Below, one piece after another: positions 16,690 to 25,159 of a DNA stretch of 25,159 nucleotides. The position numbers and the translations under genes were made by a program. Source of the DNA: JAPEKQ01 sp964487295 (GTDB taxonomy: Bacteria; Joyebacterota; Joyebacteria; Joyebacterales; Joyebacteraceae). The notes under the pieces were generated by a model, which was not told the DNA's origin, did no database searches, and saw nothing but the letters and a program-made list of their open reading frames with translations. Each line of letters opens with the position of its first letter. Position 1 is the stretch's first letter. The stretch spans positions 1 through 25,159 of the forward strand of contig CAZAQL010000033.1 in the NCBI GenBank assembly GCA_964487295.1, read 5' to 3'.

Positions 16690-17166
16690 ATGACCGCTCC
16701 GATCATCGTGAGGACCGCATCGACCGAGGCTACTCGAGACCTCGGCCGCGCTCTCGGCGCGCTGCTTGAGCGAGGAGACGTCGTGGCGCTTCGGGGCGAG
16801 CTCGGCGTCGGCAAGACCGTGCTCGCGCAGGGGATCGCTCAGGGACTGGGCTTCGACGGCTACGTGTCGAGCCCCACCTTCGTGATCGTCAATGAGTATC
16901 ACGGACGCCTGGTCATTCACCACGTCGACCTCTACCGGATCGTCGGCGAGGATGAGATCGACGACCTCGGGTATCGGGAGCTCTTCTTCGGCGACGGGGT
17001 GGCCCTCGTCGAGTGGGCCGAGCGCGGCGAGACGTTCCTGCCCGAGGACCGCATCGACGCCCATATCGAGGCCGAGGGCCGTGAGACGAGGACCTTCACC
17101 CTCAGGCCGGGCGGTCCGCGGAGTGAGGCCCTCGTACGGGCGCTCACAACGCGGGAACGGAGTTGA
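16690..17166 (+). CDS. tsaE: tRNA t6A37 synthesis ATPase TsaE
   Basis: This encodes a 158-residue P-loop protein with the complete TsaE signature: Walker A GELGVGKT (36-43), SPTF (61-64), HVDLYRI (78-84) and VALVEWAER (104-112). TsaE works with TsaB and TsaD to transfer threonylcarbamoyl to A37 of ANN-decoding tRNAs, using ATP hydrolysis to reset the complex. The start is ATG 16690. GGAGG at 16672-16676 is rather far (13 bases), so initiation may be modest. The gene lies 59 bases after the PorX-like gene. The TsaB gene overlaps or abuts its stop, a common bacterial tsaE-tsaB-rimI order. Confidence 0.95.
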   Translation: MTAPIIVRTASTEATRDLGRALGALLERGDVVALRGELGVGKTVLAQGIAQGLGFDGYVSSPTFVIVNEYHGRLVIHHVDLYRIVGEDEIDDLGYRELFFGDGVALVEWAERGETFLPEDRIDAHIEAEGRETRTFTLRPGGPRSEALVRALTTRERS

Positions 17167-17168
17167 AC

Positions 17169-17864
17169 GTGCGTATCCTGGCCCTCGACACGGCGGGGTT
17201 CACCGAGATCGCCGGTGTGACCGACGGCGCGCGTGTCGTCGCATGCATCCAGGGACCCTCGGGACGAGGACAGCGACGCACGTTGCTGTCCGCCGCGGAC
17301 GCGGCGCTCTCCGAAGCGGGTATTGCCGTCCGCGACCTGGACGGCGTCGCCGTCTCGGTCGGCCCGGGACGTTTCAGCGGCGTTCGCGTGGGGATCGCCA
17401 CGGCGAAGGGGCTCGCCGTCCCCCTCGGACTGCCCGTGTGGGGTGTCCCGACGCTCGACGCGATCGCGGAGGCCGTTCAGGCGGAGCGCGTCGCCGCCTC
17501 GGCCGATCTGGATGCGGTCGACTGGCTGTGCGTCATGACGGACGCCAGACGAGGCGAGGTCTACGCCGCGCTCTACCGAACACGCGCGGGGACGCAGCCG
17601 CGTCCCGAGGCCGGGGCCGTGGCGATCGCCCCGGCGGCGGCCGCGGGCTGGGTCCGGGAGCGCGCCTCCGGGGCCGTTCTCTTCGCCGGTTCGGGCGCAA
17701 CGGCGTACCGACAGGACCTCGCGAGAGCGGTCGGGGGGGACGCGGACATCGCACCCATGCCGTCCGCCGAGCGCCTCGTTCAGGGGCTGGCCGCGCACAC
17801 GATGCGACGCGACCCCGACGAGGTGAACACGCTCGGATCGATCTACATCCGGGGGGCCGTCTGA
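17169..17864 (+). CDS. tsaB: tRNA t6A37 synthesis scaffold protein TsaB
   Basis: This encodes a 231-residue ASKHA-fold protein beginning ILALDTAGF. It carries the TsaB hallmark SVGPGRFSGVRVGIATAKGL (63-82), where the family usually has GPGSFTGLR. TsaB is a non-catalytic partner that dimerises with TsaD and recruits TsaE. A TTG at 17163 overlaps the tsaE stop, but the GGAG at 17159-17162 would then touch the start codon. GTG 17169 has 6 bases of spacing and gives the usual MRILALDT beginning, so it is preferred. TsaD itself is not in the window. Confidence 0.92.
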   Translation: MRILALDTAGFTEIAGVTDGARVVACIQGPSGRGQRRTLLSAADAALSEAGIAVRDLDGVAVSVGPGRFSGVRVGIATAKGLAVPLGLPVWGVPTLDAIAEAVQAERVAASADLDAVDWLCVMTDARRGEVYAALYRTRAGTQPRPEAGAVAIAPAAAAGWVRERASGAVLFAGSGATAYRQDLARAVGGDADIAPMPSAERLVQGLAAHTMRRDPDEVNTLGSIYIRGAV

Positions 17865-17877
17865 CGGGGGAGAGGGT

Positions 17878-18339
17878 ATGCGTTCTCGCATTCGGGTGCG
17901 CGCGATGACGCACGAGGATCTGGACCGGGTCTGCGAGATCGAGGAGGAGACCTTCCCGGCTCCGTGGCCCCGCGAGTCGTTCGAGAGCGACATAGACAAG
18001 GGCGCACGGTCGCTCTGTCTCGTTGCTGAGGACGGCGGTGAGGTCGTCGGCTTCCTCGTCTCATGGCCCGTGGCGGACGAGCTCCACATCGGGAACCTCG
18101 CGGTGGCGGCGGGGCTGTGGGACCGGGGGGTCGGCACGCTGCTCCTCAGAACGGCCATCGAGGAGGCCGTCGCTGCGGGCGCGCGGCTCGCGACGCTCGA
18201 GGTGCGGGCTTCCAACACACGCGCCCGGGCGCTCTACGAGCGGAACGGCTTCCGGTCGGTGGCCGTCAGGCGCGGATACTACGCGGACAACGGCGAGGAT
18301 GCCGTCGTCATGCTGAACGAACTGGTGGAGGACGAGTGA
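17878..18339 (+). CDS. rimI: Ribosomal-protein-alanine N-acetyltransferase (RimI-like GNAT)
   Basis: This encodes a 153-residue GNAT acetyltransferase. The acetyl-CoA loop is DRGVGTLLLR (82-91), preceded by the IGNLAVAAGLW strand. The C-terminal signature runs from LEVRASNTRARALYERNGF (107-125) to GYYADNGEDAVVM (133-145), which is the RimI pattern. RimI acetylates the N-terminal alanine of ribosomal protein S18 in E. coli, and its substrate range elsewhere can be wider. The start is ATG 17878, preceded by a G-rich GGGGGAGAGGG ribosome site. It follows tsaB by 13 bases, and its stop overlaps the next start (GTGA). Confidence 0.92.
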   Translation: MRSRIRVRAMTHEDLDRVCEIEEETFPAPWPRESFESDIDKGARSLCLVAEDGGEVVGFLVSWPVADELHIGNLAVAAGLWDRGVGTLLLRTAIEEAVAAGARLATLEVRASNTRARALYERNGFRSVAVRRGYYADNGEDAVVMLNELVEDE

Positions 18340-19172
18340 CGGCAGACGGGAAACGGGAGCGCGGCGAGCTCAGGACCACGCCCGCCGAGGAGCGCCGGCT
18401 CGACCGGGCCGTGTCGTGGCTTCGCGAGCGGGGTCTCGGCGACGAACGCCTGGGGATCGTCCTCGGCTCCGGTCTGACGTCGTTCACCGACGGCGTGGAG
18501 GTGTCGGACTCGTGGCCGTACCCGGAGATCCCCGGGTTTCCGCGCTCGACCGTCTCCGGACACAGCGGCGCGATGATGGTCGGGTCGGTGGGAGGCCGCC
18601 CCGCGCTCGTGTTCGCCGGGCGCGTCCACCTCTACGAGGGGTATCGTCCGTTCGAGGTCACGTTCACCGTTCGCCTGCTCGAGCGACTCGGGGTCGGCGC
18701 CTTCGTCGTGACCAACGCGTCCGGCGGGCTCGATCCGGACTTCAGCGCGGGCGAGCTCATGCTCATCACCGACCAGCTCGCCCTCGTCAGCGGCCCGCGG
18801 AGGCTGCCGGCTCTCCCGTTCCGCATGGCGGACGCCTACGCGCCGAGGCTCAGGGAGCTGGCCGTCGAGGTGGCGCGCGAGCGCCGGATCGTCTTGAGAC
18901 GGGGCGTCTACGGCGGCGCGCTCGGCCCCACCTACGAGACGCCGGCGGAGATCCGCATGCTTCGCAGGATGGGGGCGTCGGCGATCGGCATGTCCACCGT
19001 GCTCGAGGTGCAGACGGCGACCGCGCTCGGACTCGAGACGCTCGGCGTCGCGCTCATCACGAACATCCCCGGTGGACCCGGGCCGACCACGCACCGGGAG
19101 GTTCTCGAGGCCGGCAGGCGCGGCGGAGAGGCTCTTCTGCGCCTTGTCTCGGGGGTCGCCGAGAGGCTCTAG
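18336..19172 (+). CDS. punA: Purine nucleoside phosphorylase (trimeric, 6-oxopurine type)
   Basis: This encodes a 278-residue class II-type (trimeric, PNP/MTAP family) phosphorylase that cleaves inosine or guanosine with phosphate to the base and ribose-1-phosphate. Motifs are VLGSGL (42-47, phosphate loop), GRVHLYEGY (95-103), TNASGG (126-131), GPTYETPAE (197-205), GMSTV (218-222) and ITN (241-243). Glu201 and Asn243 fall at the same numbers as the base-recognising pair of human PNP, which favours 6-oxopurines over adenosine. The start is GTG 18336, overlapping the rimI stop (GTGA), with GGAGG at 18327-18331 and 4 bases spacing. The open frame upstream is a shadow of rimI. Confidence 0.9.
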   Translation: MTADGKRERGELRTTPAEERRLDRAVSWLRERGLGDERLGIVLGSGLTSFTDGVEVSDSWPYPEIPGFPRSTVSGHSGAMMVGSVGGRPALVFAGRVHLYEGYRPFEVTFTVRLLERLGVGAFVVTNASGGLDPDFSAGELMLITDQLALVSGPRRLPALPFRMADAYAPRLRELAVEVARERRIVLRRGVYGGALGPTYETPAEIRMLRRMGASAIGMSTVLEVQTATALGLETLGVALITNIPGGPGPTTHREVLEAGRRGGEALLRLVSGVAERL

Positions 19173-19180
19173 TCCTCTCG
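19160..19180 (+). other. Stem-loop spanning the punA stop codon
   Basis: CGAGAGG (19160-19166) and CCTCTCG (19174-19180) are perfect 7-base arms around a 7-base loop containing the TAG at 19170-19172. No T-run follows, so it is not a standard terminator. It could slow ribosomes, protect the RNA end or be chance. The 138 bases from here to accD contain only a weak TTGCCC-17-CATCAT promoter match (19242-19270). Confidence 0.35.
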
Positions 19181-19310
19181 CGACCGCTCTCGGGAAGGCG
19201 GCGCGGCGGCCCCGGGGCGTCGCACCGCTCCGCCTCGGCCCTTGCCCCGCGCCCCCGAACGTGCCATCATGAGCGCAGTACGCGACACGCGACCCCACCG
19301 GGAGACCGGC

Positions 19311-20216
19311 ATGAACCAGACATCGTGGCTCAAGCGCCGCAAGCAGGGCATCAAGGAGACCGCACGCCGGGAAGTGCCGGACGGCCTCTGGACGAAGTGT
19401 GACGACTGCGGCGAGATCATCTACCACAAGGAGCTCGAGAAGCAGCTCTGGACGTGCGCGACCTGCGGTCACCACTTCCGGATCACGGCCGACCAGTACA
19501 TCGGCATCCTGACCGACCCGGGGAGCTTCGTCGAGCTGCTCTCGGGAATTCAGTCGACCGACCCTCTTTCCTTCGTCGACTCGAAGCGATACACCGAGCG
19601 CCTGAAGGCCGCCGAGGAGAAGACCGGCCGTACGTCCGCCGTGCTCACCGGCAGCGGACGCGTCGAGGGACATCTCGCCATGCTCGCCGTGCTCGATTTC
19701 TCCTTCCTGGGCGGCAGCATGGGATCGGTGATGGGTGAGAAGATCGCGCGCCTGACGCGCATGGCGATCGAGGAGCACGTGCCGCTGGTCACCCTCTCGA
19801 GTTCGGGAGGCGCCAGGATGCAGGAGGGCATTCTCTCGCTCATGCAGATGGCCAAGACGAGCGCCATGCTCGCGCGGCTCCGCGACGAGGGGCTGCCGCA
19901 CATCGCCATCCAGGCGCACCCGACGACCGGCGGCGTCACCGCCAGCTTCGCGTCGCTCGGCGACGTCATCCTCGCCGAGCCGGGAGCGCTCATCGGGTTC
20001 GCCGGCCCGCGCGTCATTCAGCAGACGATCAAGCAGGATCTGCCCGACGGTTTCCAGCGTTCCGAGTTCCTGCTCGAGCACGGCATGGTCGATCACGTCG
20101 TGCACCGCAAGCAGCTCAGGAGCGCGCTCGCGAGACTGCTGGACTTCTTCACGGACGATGACCGTCGCGACAGCGCGGAGGACGCTCTTGGTCAGGCGAG
20201 ACGGCAGGGCCTTTAG
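19311..20216 (+). CDS. accD: Acetyl-CoA carboxylase carboxyltransferase subunit beta
   Basis: This encodes a 301-residue protein, close to the 304 of E. coli AccD. It starts with a zinc ribbon, C30-x2-C33-x15-C49-x2-C52 (KCDDCGEII ... CATCGHHF), followed by the crotonase-like carboxyltransferase domain with FLGGSMGSVMGEKI, SSSGGARMQEG and the TTGGVTASFASLGD oxyanion-hole region. With AccA (not in the window) it transfers CO2 from carboxybiotin to acetyl-CoA, the first step of fatty-acid synthesis. ATG 19311 has GGGAG at 19300-19304, 6 bases upstream. An earlier in-frame ATG at 19242 would add 23 atypical residues. The folC gene overlaps the 3' end, an accD-folC order also seen in E. coli. Confidence 0.96.
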   Translation: MNQTSWLKRRKQGIKETARREVPDGLWTKCDDCGEIIYHKELEKQLWTCATCGHHFRITADQYIGILTDPGSFVELLSGIQSTDPLSFVDSKRYTERLKAAEEKTGRTSAVLTGSGRVEGHLAMLAVLDFSFLGGSMGSVMGEKIARLTRMAIEEHVPLVTLSSSGGARMQEGILSLMQMAKTSAMLARLRDEGLPHIAIQAHPTTGGVTASFASLGDVILAEPGALIGFAGPRVIQQTIKQDLPDGFQRSEFLLEHGMVDHVVHRKQLRSALARLLDFFTDDDRRDSAEDALGQARRQGL

Positions 20217-21504
20217 GGACTACCGTGAATGTCTCGACTGGCTCTTCGCGCGCCGGCGCTTCGTCATGAAGCCGGGTCTCGAGCGGGTCGGGTACCTTCT
20301 CGGTTCTCTGGGCAACCCCCACCACGACTTCCGCGTCGTCCACGTCGCAGGGACGAACGGGAAGGGCTCCACATCCAACATGATCGCCTCCATTCTCTCG
20401 GAGCACGGGCTCCGTACGGGGGTCTTCACCTCTCCGCATGTGATCGACTTCACAGAGCGATACGCGATCGATGGGGACCGCATCCCCAGAGCGCGTGCGC
20501 TCGAGTACGTCGAGCGCTTGAAGCCGGCCGCGGACGACATCGAGGCCACGTTCTTCGAGATAGCGACCGCGCTCGCGGCGGCGTTCTTCGCGGACGAGCG
20601 GGTTGACGTCGCGGTCGCCGAGGTCGGGCTGGGCGGCAGACTCGATGCGACGAACGCGCTCGACTCGATGCTCTCCGTGATCACGGGGATCGCGCTCGAT
20701 CACGTCGAGGTCCTCGGGAACGACGTGAGGCGCATCGCATCGGAAAAGGCCGGCATCATTCGTCCGGGAGGCTCCGTCGTCTGCGGCGCCACCGGGGACG
20801 CGCTCGAGATCATCCGGGGCGTCGCCTCGGGTCTCGGTGCGAGCTTCGTGGCGACCCGCGAGGCATGTGAGCTCACGAGGATCTCCATCGTTTCCACGGG
20901 GAGCATATTCAACCTCGAGTACGGTCCCTGCGCCTACCGCAACCTGAGCACCTCGATGCTCGGACGGCACCAGGTTGCCAACGCGGTGAACGCTGTCGTG
21001 GCCGTCCACGAGCTCGCTGCGGGCGGGCTCTTCGAGCTCTCGGAGCCCGCGCTCAGGAGCGGTCTCTCCGAGGCGATGTCGATCGGACGGCTTCAGATCC
21101 TCGATCGCCGGCCGACCGTTGTGGCGGACGTCGCGCACAACACGGAGGCGGCCGCGACGCTCGCGGTGGCCCTGGATGAGGTCTTCGAGTACCACCGACT
21201 GATCGTGGTGCTGGGGCTCATGGCGGACAAGGACGCGCCCGGTTTCATCGGCGCGCTCGCCGACGCGACCGATCTGATGATCCTGACGGAGCCCGGGACG
21301 CCGCGCGCGGCTCCGGCTGACGACCTGCTGCTCGTGGCGAGGGAGCACAACATCGAGGCCCAGGCCGTGCCTTCTCCCGGCGCAGCCATCGCCGCCGCCG
21401 TGTCGGAGGCCGGCGAAGGAGACCTTGTCTTGATCACGGGTTCCCACTACACTGTAGGCGATATCATGAAGAGCCTCGGCTTCGGAGAGGCTTCCGAAGA
21501 GTGA
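20188..21504 (+). CDS. folC: Folylpolyglutamate synthase / dihydrofolate synthase
   Basis: This encodes a 438-residue Mur-ligase-family enzyme that adds glutamate to dihydropteroate or folates with ATP. It shows the P-loop HVAGTNGKGSTS (52-63), FTSPH (80-84), RYAIDGDRI, EVGLGGRLDATN and the C-terminal VVADVAHNTEAAATL. The preferred start is TTG 20188, because GGAGG at 20177-20181 lies 6 bases upstream and the protein then begins near the usual Y.e.l.wL segment. An ATG at 20158 would give a longer, basic N-terminus. With the TTG start the gene overlaps accD by 29 bases, so the two are likely translationally coupled. Confidence 0.93.
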   Translation: MVRRDGRAFRDYRECLDWLFARRRFVMKPGLERVGYLLGSLGNPHHDFRVVHVAGTNGKGSTSNMIASILSEHGLRTGVFTSPHVIDFTERYAIDGDRIPRARALEYVERLKPAADDIEATFFEIATALAAAFFADERVDVAVAEVGLGGRLDATNALDSMLSVITGIALDHVEVLGNDVRRIASEKAGIIRPGGSVVCGATGDALEIIRGVASGLGASFVATREACELTRISIVSTGSIFNLEYGPCAYRNLSTSMLGRHQVANAVNAVVAVHELAAGGLFELSEPALRSGLSEAMSIGRLQILDRRPTVVADVAHNTEAAATLAVALDEVFEYHRLIVVLGLMADKDAPGFIGALADATDLMILTEPGTPRAAPADDLLLVAREHNIEAQAVPSPGAAIAAAVSEAGEGDLVLITGSHYTVGDIMKSLGFGEASEE

Positions 21505-21524
21505 GAGAGCCCGGGGAGGCGTAG

Positions 21525-22643
<1,119 letters not shown>

Positions 22644-22647
22644 TCGC

Positions 22648-23592
22648 GTGTCCGTTCGCCTCGGCATCGACATCGGTGGGACGAACATCAAGACGGCGGT
22701 CGTTCGCGAGGACGGCCGCGTCGCCGCATTCCGGGCGTCCGGCTGGTCCGGCGGGAAGCCGGGGGACGCGCTCGACGTCATCGCCGGTCTCGCCCGCGAT
22801 GTTGAGTCCGAATCGGGGCTCCCGCCCGTCGCGTGCGGCTGCGGGTGCGCTGGACTTGTCGACCACGGGACCGGCATCGTGCGGAGGTCTCCGAATCTCC
22901 CGGAGTGGTTCGACGTCACACTGGGCGCGGCGCTTGCGGACATGCTCGGGATTCCCGCGGTCGTCGAGAACGACGCGAACGCGGCCGCCTATGGGGAGTA
23001 CGTCGCCGGAGCCGCGCGGGACGCAACGAACGCCGTCATGGTCACCATCGGGACCGGGATCGGCGGCGGCATCGTGCTCGGAGGTGAGGTCTACCGCGGA
23101 AGTCACGGATTCGCCGCCGAGATCGGGCACACGGTCGTCGATCTGAGCGGCGGCGTCCGCTGCACGTGCGGCGGCACCGGATGCATCGAGCCGCTGACGA
23201 ACGCAGCGTCCCTGGTATCGCGCGCCGAGGCCCTGATGGCCGGGGGTGAGCGCTCCGTGCTCTCGGACCTCGAGGGTGCGCTCACGGCACGCGCCGTCGG
23301 AGAGGCGGCGGACGCCGGTGACGGCGTGGCCCTCCGCGCCGCGGCCGAGACCGGGCGCCTGCTCGGCGTCCTCCTGGCGAACATCGCCGCGTATCTCGAT
23401 CCCGATGTGATCGTCGTCGGTGGAGGGGTGGCGGCCGCGGGACCGAGTCTGATGGACGCCGCCCGGTCGGAGTTCGAGGCCAGGACGGGCGTCTATCAGG
23501 GGGCCGCGACCCGTGTCGCACTCGCCGAGCTCGGCGAGAAGGCCGGGGTCGTCGGCGCCGCGATGCTCGCGCGCCCCGACGGCGAGAGGTGA
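22648..23592 (+). CDS. ROK family sugar kinase (probable glucokinase)
   Basis: This encodes a 314-residue ROK kinase. It has GIDIGGTNIK (6-15) for ATP phosphate, VENDANAAAYGE (106-117) with the catalytic Asp109, TIGTGIGGGIV, EIGH with zinc ligand His161, and the ROK zinc motif CTCGGTGCIE (172-181). These give sugar 6-phosphorylation, most often glucose, although N-acetyl sugars or fructose are possible. The start is GTG 22648, with a G-rich ribosome site formed around the ugpC-like stop. The pairing with an importer ATPase points to uptake and trapping of a sugar. An odd CGCGC run (63-67) sits where relatives have small or aliphatic residues. Confidence 0.93.
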   Translation: MSVRLGIDIGGTNIKTAVVREDGRVAAFRASGWSGGKPGDALDVIAGLARDVESESGLPPVACGCGCAGLVDHGTGIVRRSPNLPEWFDVTLGAALADMLGIPAVVENDANAAAYGEYVAGAARDATNAVMVTIGTGIGGGIVLGGEVYRGSHGFAAEIGHTVVDLSGGVRCTCGGTGCIEPLTNAASLVSRAEALMAGGERSVLSDLEGALTARAVGEAADAGDGVALRAAAETGRLLGVLLANIAAYLDPDVIVVGGGVAAAGPSLMDAARSEFEARTGVYQGAATRVALAELGEKAGVVGAAMLARPDGER

Positions 23593-23672
23593 GGCCGCGG
23601 GGGCGCCCCGGCGTCCTTGAGGCCATCGCTTCGCGCGCCATTCCGAACCCTCCGCGAGGATGCGCATTCCCG

Positions 23673-25159
23673 ATGTCTTCCATCCGCTCCATATCGTCAT
23701 CGCCGCGCGCGCTGCCGCTGTTCGTCGCGGCGTTCCTGCTCCTGGCGTCTCTCGCGTGGGGACAGCCGCCGGCCGGCGAGGCCGGAGCGCCGCAGGTCCG
23801 CACGGGGAGCGCGGGCTCCGGTCCCGCACCGGGACAGCCGCCGGCAGGCGAGGCCGGAGTCTCGGACGGATTCCTGATCACGGCGGACGTCGTCGACTCG
23901 GGCGAGGACGCCCGCGGGCGGTGGATCAGGCTCGAACGGAACGTCACGATCACAAGGCAGGGGGCGACGCTCGTCGGCGACCACGGGATCTACCGGGACG
24001 CCGAACGACTCGCGATCATCCACGGGAACGTGAGCGGCGAGGACCGCGGATCTCGGATCGCTTGCGACACGCTCAAGTACTATCGGGACACGGACCTGGC
24101 CATCCTCATCGGGAACGCGTCGTTCGCGGACACTTCGGGAGTCCTGACGGCGCGCCGCATCGAGCTCTACCGCGACGACGACATCGCCGTCGCACGCGGC
24201 GACGCCCGCGCGCTCGACGAGGAGGGGGGCTCGGACCTCGCCGCGGGGCTGATCGTCTACGACTTCGGGAGGCGGGAGGCCAGAGCCTCACAGGGTCCCG
24301 TGCTCCGGACGCGGATCGAGGGCGAGGGGGGAGCCGACGGCGAGGTCGGGACGGATGCCGCGACGCCGGACGAGGTCCTCGCTCCTTCTCTCGAACCGAC
24401 ATCCACCGACACGCTCGGACGGTCCGACCCGGACGTCGCCGTTCTCACCGCGCAGCTCATCGAGCTCAGGCCCGAGGACGACACGATCACGGCGCTGGGG
24501 AACGCCGAGTTGACCCGCGGGGACGTCCGGGGCGCAGCTCGCGTCATCCGCATCGACGGCGCTCGGGAGAGCATCGAGCTCGAGGGAGAGCCGGTCGTCG
24601 ACCGCGCCACCGAGCGTCTCACAGGCGAGCGGATCGTCATCGAGGCGGCCGGCGGAGAGGTGTCCAGGCTGTACGCGGCGCCCGAAGCGCGGCTCTCCTA
24701 CGAGATCGAGGGAGAGGAAGGGGAGTCGCCCGAATCCGGCTACGTCGCGGGCGATACGCTGAGCGTCTCGTTCGCGGACGAACGCCCCGACCTGCTCACG
24801 GTTCGCGGCAACACTGAGAGCGTTCACGCCTTCGGTGTCGAAGGGGAGCGCAACGTCGTCAGAGCGCCCGAGGTCGATATCCGGTTCAAGGACGGCCGCA
24901 TCAGCAGGGCCACCTTCCGTCGCGGCGCCAGCGGCACCTACTGGATGCTGCCGGACGACGGCGGCGCCGGCGCGGACACGACGGCGCCCGCCGACACGCT
25001 CATCGGACCGTTCCCGGCGGCCCCGCCCGATACGCTGGTCGCGCCGGCCGCTGAGACAGCTCCCGCCGACACGCTCATCGGACCGTTCCCGGCGGCCCCG
25101 CCCGACACGCTGGTCGTCTCCACCGCGACGCTCGCGGACACCGCGGCGGGCGGCCGGCT
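23673..25159 (+). CDS. Secreted OstA/LptA-like protein, 3' end outside window
   Basis: This frame is open from ATG 23673 to the right edge (about 495 residues), with no stop. It begins with a Sec signal peptide: basic start, hydrophobic core LPLFVAAFLLLASLA, likely cleavage near AWG-Q (about residue 30). The mature part has repeated beta-strand units of the OstA/LptA type, for example VTITRQGATLVGDHGIYRD then LAIIHGNVSG (91-122), LIGNASFADTSGVLTARRIELY and LTVRGNTESVHAFG. OstA/LptA/LptD-N domains bind and bridge lipopolysaccharide across the periplasm. The C-terminal visible part is Pro/Thr/Asp-rich with a duplicated segment. Over 80 bases separate it from the sugar kinase, and the ribosome site GAGGA (23656-23660) is 12 bases from the ATG. 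Family assignment is by pattern, so moderately sure. Confidence 0.78.
   Translation, partial: MSSIRSISSSPRALPLFVAAFLLLASLAWGQPPAGEAGAPQVRTGSAGSGPAPGQPPAGEAGVSDGFLITADVVDSGEDARGRWIRLERNVTITRQGATLVGDHGIYRDAERLAIIHGNVSGEDRGSRIACDTLKYYRDTDLAILIGNASFADTSGVLTARRIELYRDDDIAVARGDARALDEEGGSDLAAGLIVYDFGRREARASQGPVLRTRIEGEGGADGEVGTDAATPDEVLAPSLEPTSTDTLGRSDPDVAVLTAQLIELRPEDDTITALGNAELTRGDVRGAARVIRIDGARESIELEGEPVVDRATERLTGERIVIEAAGGEVSRLYAAPEARLSYEIEGEEGESPESGYVAGDTLSVSFADERPDLLTVRGNTESVHAFGVEGERNVVRAPEVDIRFKDGRISRATFRRGASGTYWMLPDDGGAGADTTAPADTLIGPFPAAPPDTLVAPAAETAPADTLIGPFPAAPPDTLVVSTATLADTAAGGR
23759..23859 (+). repeat. 29-bp direct repeat, in frame, after the signal peptide region
   Basis: A 29-base segment at 23759-23787 recurs at 23831-23859 with one mismatch. 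The 72-base period keeps the frame and yields GQPPAGEAG twice in the mature N-terminus of the OstA-like protein. This suggests a recent local duplication in a flexible linker. Confidence 0.85.
24987..25116 (+). repeat. 55-bp direct repeat, 75-bp period, in the OstA-like gene
   Basis: The segment 24987-25041 recurs at 25062-25116 with one visible mismatch (T25031 versus C25106). The 25-codon period gives the peptide PADTLIGPFPAAPPDTLV twice. More copies may lie beyond the window edge. Confidence 0.9.

Noticed and set aside
19242..19270. Promoter TTGCCC-17-CATCAT before accD
   Set aside because: Both boxes are only 4 of 6 and lie in very GC-rich sequence. It is mentioned but not called.
23660..24817. 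Long plus-strand frame with Arg-rich translation overlapping the OstA-like gene
   Set aside because: It is low-complexity Arg/Gly/His sequence. The overlapping frame from 23673 has a signal peptide and OstA-like strands and is the real gene.

Overview
This window is a GC-rich, densely coding stretch of a chromosome. It comes from a Gram-negative-type (diderm) bacterium: it carries a Wza-type polysaccharide export protein, an OstA/LptA-like lipopolysaccharide-transport protein, a heptosyltransferase-like enzyme and a PorX-type response regulator with a PglZ domain. PorX-type proteins are best known from Bacteroidota and relatives. Combined with high GC and frequent GTG/TTG starts, this suggests a high-GC lineage of or near the FCB group (for example Krumholzibacteriota, Eisenbacteria, Latescibacterota or Fibrobacterota). 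The phylum is an inference; no rRNA gene is present to settle it. Twenty protein genes are described. The first and last are cut by the window edges, and the last one is open to the window end without a stop. I saw no tRNA, rRNA, CRISPR array or insertion sequence.

Region 1 (1-6952, plus strand) is a surface-polysaccharide operon: SLBB/Wza-type export protein (5' cut), Wzz-like chain-length protein, O-antigen ligase/polymerase-like membrane protein, a GT4 glycosyltransferase, a GT9 (heptosyltransferase-like) enzyme and a second GT4-fold transferase resembling the Stp1 family. The genes overlap or lie within a few bases of each other. Region 2 (7005-9742, minus strand) converges on it with a glycosyltransferase translationally coupled to a Wzx/MATE-like flippase. 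Region 3 (9743-10069) is the largest gene-free stretch. It holds a good sigma70-like promoter with an inverted repeat across its -35 box, reading into a sugar-nucleotide epimerase/dehydratase (10070-11029).

Region 4 (11030-25159, plus strand) starts with a TTGACA-17-AACAAT promoter in front of a WecA/TagO-like sugar-phosphate transferase, the lipid-linked initiation step that fits regions 1-3. It continues with small gaps through serS, a membrane histidine kinase, a PorX-like REC-PglZ response regulator, tsaE, tsaB, rimI, a purine nucleoside phosphorylase, accD, folC, a MalK/UgpC-type ABC ATPase, a ROK sugar kinase, and an OstA/LptA-like secreted protein that runs off the window. These are mostly housekeeping genes (translation, t6A tRNA modification, fatty-acid and folate synthesis, sugar entry), with the two-component pair embedded in them.

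The most interesting part is the histidine kinase/PorX-like pair at 13767-16630. In Porphyromonas the PorX and PorY genes are unlinked, but here kinase and PglZ regulator are adjacent. The kinase also carries a CxxCxxC cluster in the turn just after its phosphorylation helix, which suggests a metal- or redox-sensitive control of an envelope or secretion programme.
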